From CAZVPF01 sp964628195 (GTDB taxonomy: Bacteria; Planctomycetota; Phycisphaerae; Sedimentisphaerales; Anaerohalosphaeraceae): 5,083 bases of DNA. The stretch's first letter is position 1. Each line of letters starts with the position of its first letter. Where the stretch lies: assembly GCA_964628195.1 (NCBI GenBank), contig CAZVPF010000090.1, forward strand, positions 1 through 5,083. Direction: 5' to 3'. This document shows, piece after piece, positions 1 to 5,083 of this stretch. A program made the translations under genes and the position numbers. The notes beneath the pieces were generated by a model that was not told the DNA's origin, searched no databases, and was given only the letters and a program-made list of their open reading frames with translations.

Positions 1-2016
1 TGTTTTTACCGTGAATTTGATTGTGCCTCCGTTGAAAATATCTTCCGCCGAATTTACTTTCTCTCTAAGAGTCAATTTCGTGTCCACAGTTTTATTAAGC
101 ATGTTAAACAGGCAAACAAGCGTCCTGTCGCCCGCATGTCCCACTTTGACAAGTGTCTGTTCAGCGGCACTGGAAGTTGCATAACGCCTGATTTGGGCAT
201 GACAGAATTTTTCGAAAAACTCACGTACTTGCGGCTGAGGATTATGCGCATATTCCATAAAAAGGTTTGTGCCGAGATAGACAGCTTTTCCCTTGCCGTA
301 AGTATTCAACACAACAGCCGGCTCACCGTTATCGTAAAGACCTAACACATGTGCATTATGGGGTATCAGCACTTCCCGCAGAAATCTTGAATATATGGTT
401 GACTCCTCGACCTTTACGGGTATCCGTGAATCGCGATAATTTGCAATAATTTCTCGCCGACAGCCAAAAACTTTATCAAGCCCCAGGCCCGGTACAACAT
501 CAGCGGAAAAGAAATCCGGGGCCAAGAATCCGAGGGAAGGCTCGCAAACAAGTATGCCTCCTTCTCGGACAAAAGATTTAAATTTTTCAGCAGTCTTTTC
601 ATCGAGCCATAAAGGCATGGGCATATAGATGACCTTATAATTACTGAAATCGTCATCAACTGTTTGGCTATCAGCGCGAATGATATCTACAGGTATATCA
701 GAATGAGATAAAAGCCGATTCAAACCCACGTACGAATCATAATAAGCGGCAACCGTACCGTCAGCCAGGTAATTCATCATCGGGTGTACAGGAGAAAATG
801 CTATCGCTGCTTCTGCAGCTTCGGGTTTAAGGTCTTTGAAAAGCTGTTCATTTTTTCGCAAACATTTGCCGATACGCTCAATTATATTCAATCTTTCATT
901 TGGTGTTCCGTCAAGATTAACCAGGTTGAACCCGTATTCGGCGCCGAACTGCTCTGTGCGAAACTGCCAATACAAGACGCCTTTCGCGCCTTGTGCGATT
1001 GATCCCCAGGTCCATGACGCTATCTGGTTATCTGTAATTACATCTGCATCTGGAATATCCAAACCGATACAATATGGCCCTGATTGCAATTCATGCATCC
1101 AGAACTCTTTTCCCTGAGCGGCACACCTGCATATATCTCCTGCGAACATATGGTCCGCCAGAATCGAACCCTGGGGGAAATTAGCATTTCCGAATTTATC
1201 AACCAGCTGTGCCAGTTTCCAGTCATCAGTGCAGTCACAGGCAATGTTGCGTCCGGCATGAGCTGCTCGTGTGTGCATAAGCACAGGGTGCTCTGGATCA
1301 TTTTTGCGAATTGCACCTGCCCTCCATGACTCATGCTCGACCAGATTATCTATTCCAAAAATCCGCCAATCAAACCAGTCTGCATAACTGCCGCGTTCTA
1401 TTGGCGGAAAAACATCTTCAAATTCACCAAAACGTCGCTGCCACCTGTCATTTAGAGTTTCAATATCCTTATATTTTGCCTTCAGCCACTCTTTAAATTT
1501 GGATACAGTTTTTGGGCAGTAGCAGTATACTTCCTGATGATATCTTGCAGGCTCATGCAGGGGCTCGTTATGTGGCTCCCAGCCGTAAAGGGCTGGATGG
1601 CCTTTGAATGATTTAACAAGGTTCTCGATAAAATCCACAGCGTAAGCTTTTATTTGTGGCCAGTCAAGACAATGCCCGGGAAAGCCTCCGCAGCAGGTAT
1701 TGTGAACGGTATGTGGTATAACGGATTTACCATCTCGATTCATGTAAAGCGTCTCCGGGAACTTCCTGTAAAGCCATGCCGGAGAGCTTTCAAGGTTAAT
1801 TAATAATATCAGCTTAAGATTGTGTTTAAGGCATAGTTCAAAAAGCCTTTCAAGTTCAGAAAAATCGTAGACACCTTCTTTCGGATTAACCCAACCCCAC
1901 ATTGCCCATCCGCGGACAATATTGAATCCGACTTTTTCCATGAGCTCGAAGTCTGTATTCCATTTTTCAGGTTTTGGCGTAGGTGGACGATAATACTGGG
2001 TTCCAAATGGAAACAT
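1..2016 (-). CDS. Glycoside hydrolase family 42 beta-galactosidase-like protein (3' end outside window)
   Basis: Reading down from ATG 2016-2014, I translated 672 codons without a stop; the C-terminus lies beyond position 1. The start is firm: an in-frame TAA directly precedes the ATG, and AAGGA lies 9 nt upstream. Family GH42 enzymes hydrolyse terminal beta-galactosides, usually in the cytoplasm; no signal peptide is seen (MFPFGTQYYRPP). Residues 1 to ~390 form the TIM barrel. The acid/base is probably E151 in GWEPHNEP and the nucleophile E309 in WMHELQSG; GVLYWQFR (346-353) is typical of the family. Residues ~400-600 resemble the trimerisation domain (YKVIYMPMPLWL, VREGGILV, YGKGKAVYLG), and from ~613 a small C-terminal beta domain begins. 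Most GH42 proteins have about 650-700 residues, so little is probably missing. The zinc-site motif CxCxxC after the acid/base appears as C165-x-C167-x-x-T170. It lies 50 bp downstream of the GH2 gene and is probably cotranscribed. Galactose specificity is inferred from family only. Confidence 0.93.
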   Translation of the reverse strand, partial: MFPFGTQYYRPPTPKPEKWNTDFELMEKVGFNIVRGWAMWGWVNPKEGVYDFSELERLFELCLKHNLKLILLINLESSPAWLYRKFPETLYMNRDGKSVIPHTVHNTCCGGFPGHCLDWPQIKAYAVDFIENLVKSFKGHPALYGWEPHNEPLHEPARYHQEVYCYCPKTVSKFKEWLKAKYKDIETLNDRWQRRFGEFEDVFPPIERGSYADWFDWRIFGIDNLVEHESWRAGAIRKNDPEHPVLMHTRAAHAGRNIACDCTDDWKLAQLVDKFGNANFPQGSILADHMFAGDICRCAAQGKEFWMHELQSGPYCIGLDIPDADVITDNQIASWTWGSIAQGAKGVLYWQFRTEQFGAEYGFNLVNLDGTPNERLNIIERIGKCLRKNEQLFKDLKPEAAEAAIAFSPVHPMMNYLADGTVAAYYDSYVGLNRLLSHSDIPVDIIRADSQTVDDDFSNYKVIYMPMPLWLDEKTAEKFKSFVREGGILVCEPSLGFLAPDFFSADVVPGLGLDKVFGCRREIIANYRDSRIPVKVEESTIYSRFLREVLIPHNAHVLGLYDNGEPAVVLNTYGKGKAVYLGTNLFMEYAHNPQPQVREFFEKFCHAQIRRYATSSAAEQTLVKVGHAGDRTLVCLFNMLNKTVDTKLTLREKVNSAEDIFNGGTIKFTVKT

Positions 2017-2026
2017 TTTATATTAT

Positions 2027-2031
2027 TCCTT
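2027..2031 (-). promoter_or_regulatory. Ribosome binding site of the GH42 gene
   Basis: On the minus strand AAGGA stands 9 nt before ATG 2016-2014 in an otherwise AT-rich leader. Together with the in-frame TAA next to the ATG, it fixes the GH42 start. Confidence 0.75.
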
Positions 2032-2055
2032 AATTACTATTATTGTTCAGAATAA

Positions 2056-2083
2056 AAGTGCCCAATTTATTTTTTGAGCACTT
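2056..2083 (-). terminator. Terminator-like hairpin across the GH2 stop codon, inside the operon
   Basis: Read on the minus strand, AAGTGCTCAA (2083-2074) pairs with TTGGGCACTT (2065-2056), giving a 10-bp stem with one U-G wobble. The 8-nt loop contains the GH2 stop codon TAA (2069-2067). The 3' arm runs into TTATTCTG, so the U-tract (CUUUUAUU) is interrupted. This resembles a weak intrinsic terminator. Because GH42 begins only 40 nt further on with no clear promoter of its own, partial read-through or mRNA-end stabilisation is more likely than full termination. Seen: the stem. Inferred: its activity. Confidence 0.45.
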
Positions 2084-4130
2084 CCTGGGTTGGCTTTTTC
2101 TTTTTTCGGATTTCCCGAACTGCAAAGCCTGGGGGCTGAGGTTTTGAATCAGGATATATATAAGATTTTTTGAGAATCTTGGAAAGCTCCATTGCAGCAG
2201 GTTTAGGGTTTCCCTCGAAGTCAATAATTGAGCAGCTTGCGTTAGAAGGGAAGCAATCATGTCCGATCCAGATCATTATGCCGCCACATTCCGGGAAACG
2301 ATCTTTACATGCCTCCACGGCAAAACACAGGGCGTCAGATTGACGCTTTTGGCCCCAGTTAACAAACTCTTCCAGGCCATCAGGTTGTCTGCCAACTTCT
2401 TTTATAAATTGTTCCCAATCAACCCACCAGGGATGACGCCTCCAGAAAAGATTATCTGCATTTGCCGGAAAGCTCTGGCAGTCCCCTTTATACTTATTTA
2501 TTATATCTATCGAACTGGGCGCGGGTGATCCGAGTTCTGACCTAAACAGCGAGTCATCTCCCTGCCAGTATGGGAACCAATTCTTGGACAGCTCGCCAAG
2601 AGGACGCCAGGGTCCGTGAATATCCCAGTGCAGACCCTTGCCGTATAATTCTTTTTCAGCATCAAAGCGGGGGCCGTAGGGAGAAGTAGGTAAAAAACGC
2701 GTGTCGGGGTCCAATTCATTGACAATTTCACTAAACCTTTTAAGCAGTGGATGTTCAAGTCCGCTGTGGTTGTCGCCTGTTCTAAGCTCATTACCACCGC
2801 ACCATAGTATTATAGAAGTGTGGTATTGTTGACGAGACACAAAACAATTAACAGTTTCTGACAAATCCTTAATACTCTGCGGATCATCTGGTGCGTATGC
2901 ATTCAGACCTGAATTTGAAAGTGGGAAGTCAACCCACAGCATCATCCCGTATTCGTCACAAAGGTCGTAAAGATGATCTTTTTCCATAAACCCGCCGCCC
3001 CATATGCGAAATGAGTTAAAGCCCAGTTCACTGTAAAGCCGGATTCTCTTTTCATATTCTTCGTATCCCGTGTCTGCGAAATTGGGCCTGATGGGGGTCC
3101 AGTTCACGCCCTGAAGAAAAGTTCGTTTTCCATTCACAATGCAAATCCATGGTTCGGATTCATTGGGGGCGTTTTTGCATTGTTCCCACTCAATGCGCTT
3201 AAAGCCGATTTTGCGTTCAGCAGAATCGATAATATATCCATCCTTATCAAGAATCTGCACCTGTAAATTGTATAGATTCTGTTTTCCCATATTGTTCGGC
3301 CACCAGGGCTGCACACTCAGATCATGCCATTCTAAAATGTTCCCGGATAAATCCGCTGGGTTGATATTTTCACTTTTGATGACATTTTTTGAATCGGATA
3401 ACTTGATATGTACGCGGCACTCATCCTTCGCAGAAATGAGGTTTTTTATTTTCAGCGATCCATGTTTATTTTGTGGTTCATAATCAGTATATACTCGCAG
3501 GCTTTCTATTTCCGCCTGGTCAGTTACTTCTAAACAAATGTCATCCCAGATTCCGACTTGTACAAGTCTTGACGTCCAGTCCCAGAAATAATACCAACGG
3601 GGCTTCCAGTCTTTTATTTCCGAGGTATATCCGAATTGCCCAAGCCATCGAGGAGGACAATCAAAAACTATTTTCAGAATATTATTGGACTCTGAAAGGG
3701 CGTCTGTTATGTCGAAAGAATAATGAATATGTGCATTATTGAATCTTGATATTTCTTTATCGTTGAGAAATATCCAGCCCGAATGATCCAAACCCTTAAA
3801 TTTAAGACGAAAGGTTTCTCCTTTTGCGAATAATATATCGGGCAGCTCCGCTTCATATATCCAATGGCGGTTTTCAACCCATTCACAAAGCTTTGCATTC
3901 AAACCGATGTTCCAGTCAGGCAGCACACCCGCATCCAGCAAAGCCTTTTGAACAGAACCGGGTACAGTCGCAGGGACAGGCGGCACTTCAGGTATAACAT
4001 GAACACCAAGAGCCTCAAAATATTCCAACTTCCATTCATTTGGGTTATAGCCGCTTACTTCCCACGGCAATTCAGATAAATTGTATACCTGCTTCTTACG
4101 GCACGAATTTCTTTTTAATGATTCTTTCAC
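2067..4130 (-). CDS. Glycoside hydrolase family 2, beta-mannosidase-like, short form without C-terminal domains
   Basis: A 687-residue protein is read from GTG 4130-4128 to TAA 2069-2067. GTG is chosen because AAGGAAG lies 4 nt upstream; the frame stays open to a TTG at 4217, which has no good ribosome binding site. Known for the family: retaining exo-hydrolases such as beta-mannosidase, which remove terminal beta-mannose. Seen, numbered from the GTG: an N-terminal jelly-roll sugar-binding domain (~20-205) with VPATVPGSV and the GH2-typical FWDWTSRLVQVGIW; an Ig-like domain (~205-325); and a TIM barrel (~330-655) with FLQGVNW, FNSFRIWGGG, acid/base E448 in ILWCGGNE, WDIHGPW, nucleophile E532 in FRSELGSP, and CGGIMIWIGHDCFP. 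There is no signal peptide, so it is probably cytoplasmic. Classical beta-mannosidases exceed 800 residues. This one ends soon after the barrel in a lysine-rich tail (IRKKKKP), lacking the last beta-sandwich domains. GH2 beta-galactosidase or glucosaminidase activity cannot be excluded. Confidence 0.92.
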   Translation of the reverse strand: MKESLKRNSCRKKQVYNLSELPWEVSGYNPNEWKLEYFEALGVHVIPEVPPVPATVPGSVQKALLDAGVLPDWNIGLNAKLCEWVENRHWIYEAELPDILFAKGETFRLKFKGLDHSGWIFLNDKEISRFNNAHIHYSFDITDALSESNNILKIVFDCPPRWLGQFGYTSEIKDWKPRWYYFWDWTSRLVQVGIWDDICLEVTDQAEIESLRVYTDYEPQNKHGSLKIKNLISAKDECRVHIKLSDSKNVIKSENINPADLSGNILEWHDLSVQPWWPNNMGKQNLYNLQVQILDKDGYIIDSAERKIGFKRIEWEQCKNAPNESEPWICIVNGKRTFLQGVNWTPIRPNFADTGYEEYEKRIRLYSELGFNSFRIWGGGFMEKDHLYDLCDEYGMMLWVDFPLSNSGLNAYAPDDPQSIKDLSETVNCFVSRQQYHTSIILWCGGNELRTGDNHSGLEHPLLKRFSEIVNELDPDTRFLPTSPYGPRFDAEKELYGKGLHWDIHGPWRPLGELSKNWFPYWQGDDSLFRSELGSPAPSSIDIINKYKGDCQSFPANADNLFWRRHPWWVDWEQFIKEVGRQPDGLEEFVNWGQKRQSDALCFAVEACKDRFPECGGIMIWIGHDCFPSNASCSIIDFEGNPKPAAMELSKILKKSYIYPDSKPQPPGFAVREIRKKKKPTQEVLKK

Positions 4131-4134
4131 TTTT

Positions 4135-4141
4135 CTTCCTT
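4135..4141 (-). promoter_or_regulatory. Strong ribosome binding site deciding the GTG start of the GH2 gene
   Basis: The minus strand reads AAGGAAG followed by AAAA and then GTG (4130-4128). This near-ideal Shine-Dalgarno site supports GTG over the in-frame TTG at 4217. The TTG would also lie upstream of the candidate promoter at 4171-4199. Confidence 0.8.
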
Positions 4142-4143
4142 TT

Positions 4144-4191
4144 TTGCCCTTAATTGCGTTATCAGTCGTTAATATATGTAAATAAGGGCAA
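4144..4191. repeat. Spaced 9-bp perfect inverted repeat around the GH2 -10 region
   Basis: TTGCCCTTA at 4144-4152 and TAAGGGCAA at 4183-4191 are exact reverse complements, 30 bp apart (39 bp centre to centre). The distal arm lies between the proposed -35 and -10 of the GH2 promoter. The proximal arm lies just upstream of the GH2 ribosome binding site. It could be a pair of operator half-sites. If transcription started further upstream, it could instead be a leader hairpin with a 30-nt loop. The repeat is seen; its role is inferred. Confidence 0.5.
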
Positions 4192-4199
4192 CTAAACAA
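4171..4199 (-). promoter_or_regulatory. Candidate sigma70-like promoter of the GH2-GH42 operon
   Basis: On the minus strand TTGTTT (4199-4194) is followed after 17 bp by TATATT (4176-4171). The -10 matches consensus at 5 of 6 positions and the -35 at 3 of 6, as expected for an activator-dependent promoter. Transcription would start near 4164, giving a leader of about 34 nt to the GTG. The -35 lies inside one copy of the inverted ~20-bp motif, a position suiting an AraC-type activator. Confidence 0.45.
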
Positions 4200-4215
4200 G
4201 TACTTAAATGTCCGC
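4195..4215 (-). repeat. Putative regulator-binding motif, copy 1 (GH2-proximal)
   Basis: On the minus strand the copy reads GCGGACAT, TT, AAGTAC, TTGTT. It matches copy 2 at 4363-4381, which lies on the opposite strand, except for the two extra T bases and one C/T change. It covers the proposed -35 of the GH2 promoter. It is probably a binding site for the divergent regulator; that assignment is inferred from position and repetition only. Confidence 0.5.
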
Positions 4216-4362
4216 AATTCTGAGTCTTTCTATAACAGCTAAGTCCTGGTTCAGTCGCTGTGTGTCTCAATCAACGGTAGTAAATCTTATGCTTTATTGT
4301 AATCACTTGAGCCCCCAATTCTGTTGTTATTTCGCGTATTAATTATCTTCACTTTGCGACAA

Positions 4363-4381
4363 GCGGACATAAGTATTTGTT
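4363..4381 (+). repeat. Putative regulator-binding motif, copy 2 (inverted relative to copy 1)
   Basis: The plus strand reads GCGGACAT, AAGTAT, TTGTT, i.e. copy 1 without its central TT and with one substitution. It occupies the place of a -35 and runs into the extended -10 at 4378-4386. The two copies are about 166 bp apart centre to centre. Each therefore abuts a promoter pointing away from the other, which could allow coordinated control or DNA looping. Confidence 0.5.
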
Positions 4382-4386
4382 ATAAT
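4378..4386 (+). promoter_or_regulatory. Candidate extended -10 promoter for the regulator (distal)
   Basis: TGTTATAAT is a perfect extended -10 (TG, one base, TATAAT). No -35 is seen at the right distance; that place is taken by motif copy 2. Transcription would start near 4393, leaving a leader of about 260 nt before the regulator gene. Confidence 0.35.
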
Positions 4387-4484
4387 CAATAAGTTCCTCT
4401 GTTTGGAAACATTTATACCGCATGTTGTCATCTAAAAAACTGCTAAAAACAGGAAAGGTATCTTGCTCGCAGGAAAATTCCCCG

Positions 4485-4513
4485 TTGACAAAAAACATAT
4501 ATGTAATTATATT
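4485..4513 (+). promoter_or_regulatory. Strong sigma70-like promoter for the regulator (proximal)
   Basis: A perfect TTGACA (4485-4490) is followed by a 17-bp spacer and TATATT (4508-4513), 5 of 6 to consensus. It is the best promoter in the window. The start would be near 4520, giving a leader of about 130 nt that contains both hairpins at 4607-4651. A 10-bp palindrome ACATATATGT (4495-4504) lies in the spacer and could be an operator. Confidence 0.65.
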
Positions 4514-4606
4514 ATGCAATATGACAAATACCTGGAATTTTGTTGTATTTATAAAAATCAGCTATTCAAAGATCATCCTTAGCTAGAATATGCTTTGTAT
4601 TGGTAC

Positions 4607-4635
4607 AAATTATATTTCCAAAGGAAGTATAATTT
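4607..4635 (+). promoter_or_regulatory. Leader hairpin A / 29-bp near-perfect palindrome upstream of the regulator
   Basis: AAATTATATTTCC (4607-4619) pairs with GGAAGTATAATTT (4623-4635) around an AAA loop. This gives a 13-bp stem whose only imperfection is one T/G position, a wobble pair in RNA. The 3' arm contains a GGAAG that resembles a ribosome binding site but lies too far from the ATG. It could act as an RNA hairpin in the leader or as a DNA operator for autoregulation. It overlaps hairpin B by four bases. Confidence 0.55.
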
Positions 4636-4651
4636 AACCCGGGAGTTAAAT
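4632..4651 (+). promoter_or_regulatory. Leader hairpin B enclosing the regulator's ribosome binding site
   Basis: ATTTAAC (4632-4638) and GTTAAAT (4645-4651) are perfect inverted repeats around the 6-base loop CCGGGA. The Shine-Dalgarno GGGAG (4641-4645), 6 nt before the ATG at 4652, lies in the loop and first stem pair. The stem ends exactly at the start codon. If formed in mRNA it could limit ribosome access; hairpin A would compete with it for bases 4632-4635. Confidence 0.5.
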
Positions 4652-5083
4652 ATGTATTTGCCGAAAGTTCTACTGTTTATCGATTATGCCAATGCTTTCT
4701 ATCGGCAGTTTTTGCGGGGAATTATACAGTACACTTCCGCCAACAAGGAGTGGCACTGGTACAGACAGTCTCAAATAACGGATAATATTGTTAAAAAGAT
4801 AGAGGACTGGGCACCGTCTGGCATAATCGCACAATTAAACACATCAAAACAGGCTGACAGGCTATCCAAAGTTAAGATCCCTCTCGTCGCAATAATGGGC
4901 GTCGATCATCCAAGCTTTTTAAGAAAGAAAAAGGTGGTTAATGTAATTGCGGATGAAAACCAGGTTGGAAAAATGGCCGCTGAATTCTTTTTAGAAAAGA
5001 AGTTTCGCAACTTCGCATATTGCGGCCGCATTGCTTCATGGGCCATTAAAAGAGGTCAAGCATACGCAGATTATCTTCAGCAA
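4652..5083 (+). CDS. XylR-type AraC-family transcriptional regulator, N-terminal sugar-binding part (3' end outside window)
   Basis: ATG 4652-4654 opens a frame of 144 codons that is still open at the window edge. GGGAG lies 6 nt upstream, and an in-frame TAG at 4580-4582 bounds the possible start. The visible part resembles the N-terminal LacI/periplasmic-binding-like ligand domain of E. coli XylR and its relatives: VLLFIDYANAFYRQFLRGII (6-25), DWAPSGIIA (52-60), VVNVIADENQVGKMAAEFF (95-113), NFAYCG (120-125), then W130 and R134. In that family a C-terminal AraC helix-turn-helix domain follows, which is not visible here. A LacI-type repressor is less likely, because those begin with a helix-turn-helix and this protein begins directly with the first beta strand. 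The divergent position suggests that it controls the GH2-GH42 operon; its sugar ligand is unknown. Hairpins in front of the start suggest translational control or autoregulation. Confidence 0.82.
   Translation, partial: MYLPKVLLFIDYANAFYRQFLRGIIQYTSANKEWHWYRQSQITDNIVKKIEDWAPSGIIAQLNTSKQADRLSKVKIPLVAIMGVDHPSFLRKKKVVNVIADENQVGKMAAEFFLEKKFRNFAYCGRIASWAIKRGQAYADYLQQ

Larger units (their letters stand above)
4131..4651. other. 521-bp divergent regulatory intergenic region
   Basis: No coding region is supported between the GH2 gene (minus) and the regulator gene (plus). The stretch is AT-rich. It holds candidate promoters in both directions, an inverted pair of ~20-bp motifs, a spaced 9-bp inverted repeat and two leader hairpins, each listed separately. 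Positions about 4216-4362 and 4387-4484 show nothing else that I recognise. Such length and density of symmetric elements suits a shared control region for the operon and its regulator. Confidence 0.7.

Noticed and set aside
2020..2066. Separate promoter for GH42 in the 50-bp gap (TTGGGC, 17 bp, TAATAG on the minus strand)
   Set aside because: Only 3 of 6 matches in each box, and the -35 would be inside the hairpin stem. Not convincing.
3139..3483. 114-residue open frame on the plus strand
   Set aside because: Antisense to the well-supported GH2 catalytic gene, with no recognisable domain and no ribosome binding context. It is a shadow frame, as are the other short plus-strand frames across 136-4079.
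4131..4217. Longer GH2 protein starting at TTG 4217
   Set aside because: It has no good ribosome binding site, the added residues look unlike a GH2 N-terminus or a clear signal peptide, and the start would lie upstream of the candidate promoter. The GTG at 4130 has AAGGAAG at ideal spacing.
4162..4257. Direct repeat TCAGTCG at 4162-4168 and 4251-4257
   Set aside because: Only 7 bp with unrelated flanks; within chance expectation.
4195..4381. Inverted motif pair as the ends of a small mobile element (MITE)
   Set aside because: The arms are imperfect (2-bp length difference), no target-site duplication is evident in the flanks, and each arm coincides with a promoter. Regulatory sites explain it better.
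4172..4506. 10-bp direct repeat ATATATGTAA at 4172-4181 and 4497-4506
   Set aside because: Both copies fall in core promoter elements, which is suggestive, but a pure AT-rich decamer in an AT-rich region recurs easily by chance.
4526..4550. Inverted repeat AAATAC / GTATTT in the regulator leader
   Set aside because: Only 6 AT-rich pairs around a 13-nt loop; too weak to support a structure.

Overview
The window holds a small carbohydrate-use locus: two cytoplasmic glycoside hydrolase genes on the minus strand, and the 5' end of a divergent sugar-responsive regulator on the plus strand. It is bacterial, with Shine-Dalgarno sites, sigma70-like promoters and an operon layout, and of moderate to low GC. 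A XylR-type AraC regulator next to GH2 and GH42 enzymes without signal peptides would fit the Planctomycetes/Lentisphaerae/Kiritimatiellae group or another plant-polymer degrader. No marker gene is present, so that placement is only a guess.

Layout. Positions 1-2016 (minus) are a GH42 beta-galactosidase-type gene, open for 672 codons and cut by the window edge near its C-terminus. Positions 2067-4130 (minus) are a GH2 beta-mannosidase-like gene. It starts at a GTG with a strong ribosome binding site and ends without the usual C-terminal beta-sandwich domains. Only 50 bp separate the two genes, so GH2 then GH42 is probably one transcript. A terminator-like hairpin straddles the GH2 stop codon and could reduce read-through into GH42. 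Positions 4131-4651 are a 521-bp divergent intergenic region. Positions 4652-5083 (plus) are the first 144 codons of the regulator.

The intergenic region is the most structured part. It has candidate promoters in both directions. A ~20-bp motif is present in two inverted copies, one abutting a promoter in each direction. A 9-bp inverted repeat brackets the GH2 -10 region. Two overlapping hairpins lie directly in front of the regulator's start codon, the second enclosing its ribosome binding site.

Inferred working model: the regulator senses a sugar or oligosaccharide through its LacI-like domain and activates the GH2-GH42 operon. The two enzymes then trim imported beta-mannoside/beta-galactoside oligosaccharides, for example from galactomannan-like material. 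The substrate is not shown by the sequence. I saw no mobile element, tRNA, rRNA or CRISPR array. The enzymes and regulator type are known families; what merits a second look is the regulatory region and some departures from family norms in both enzymes.
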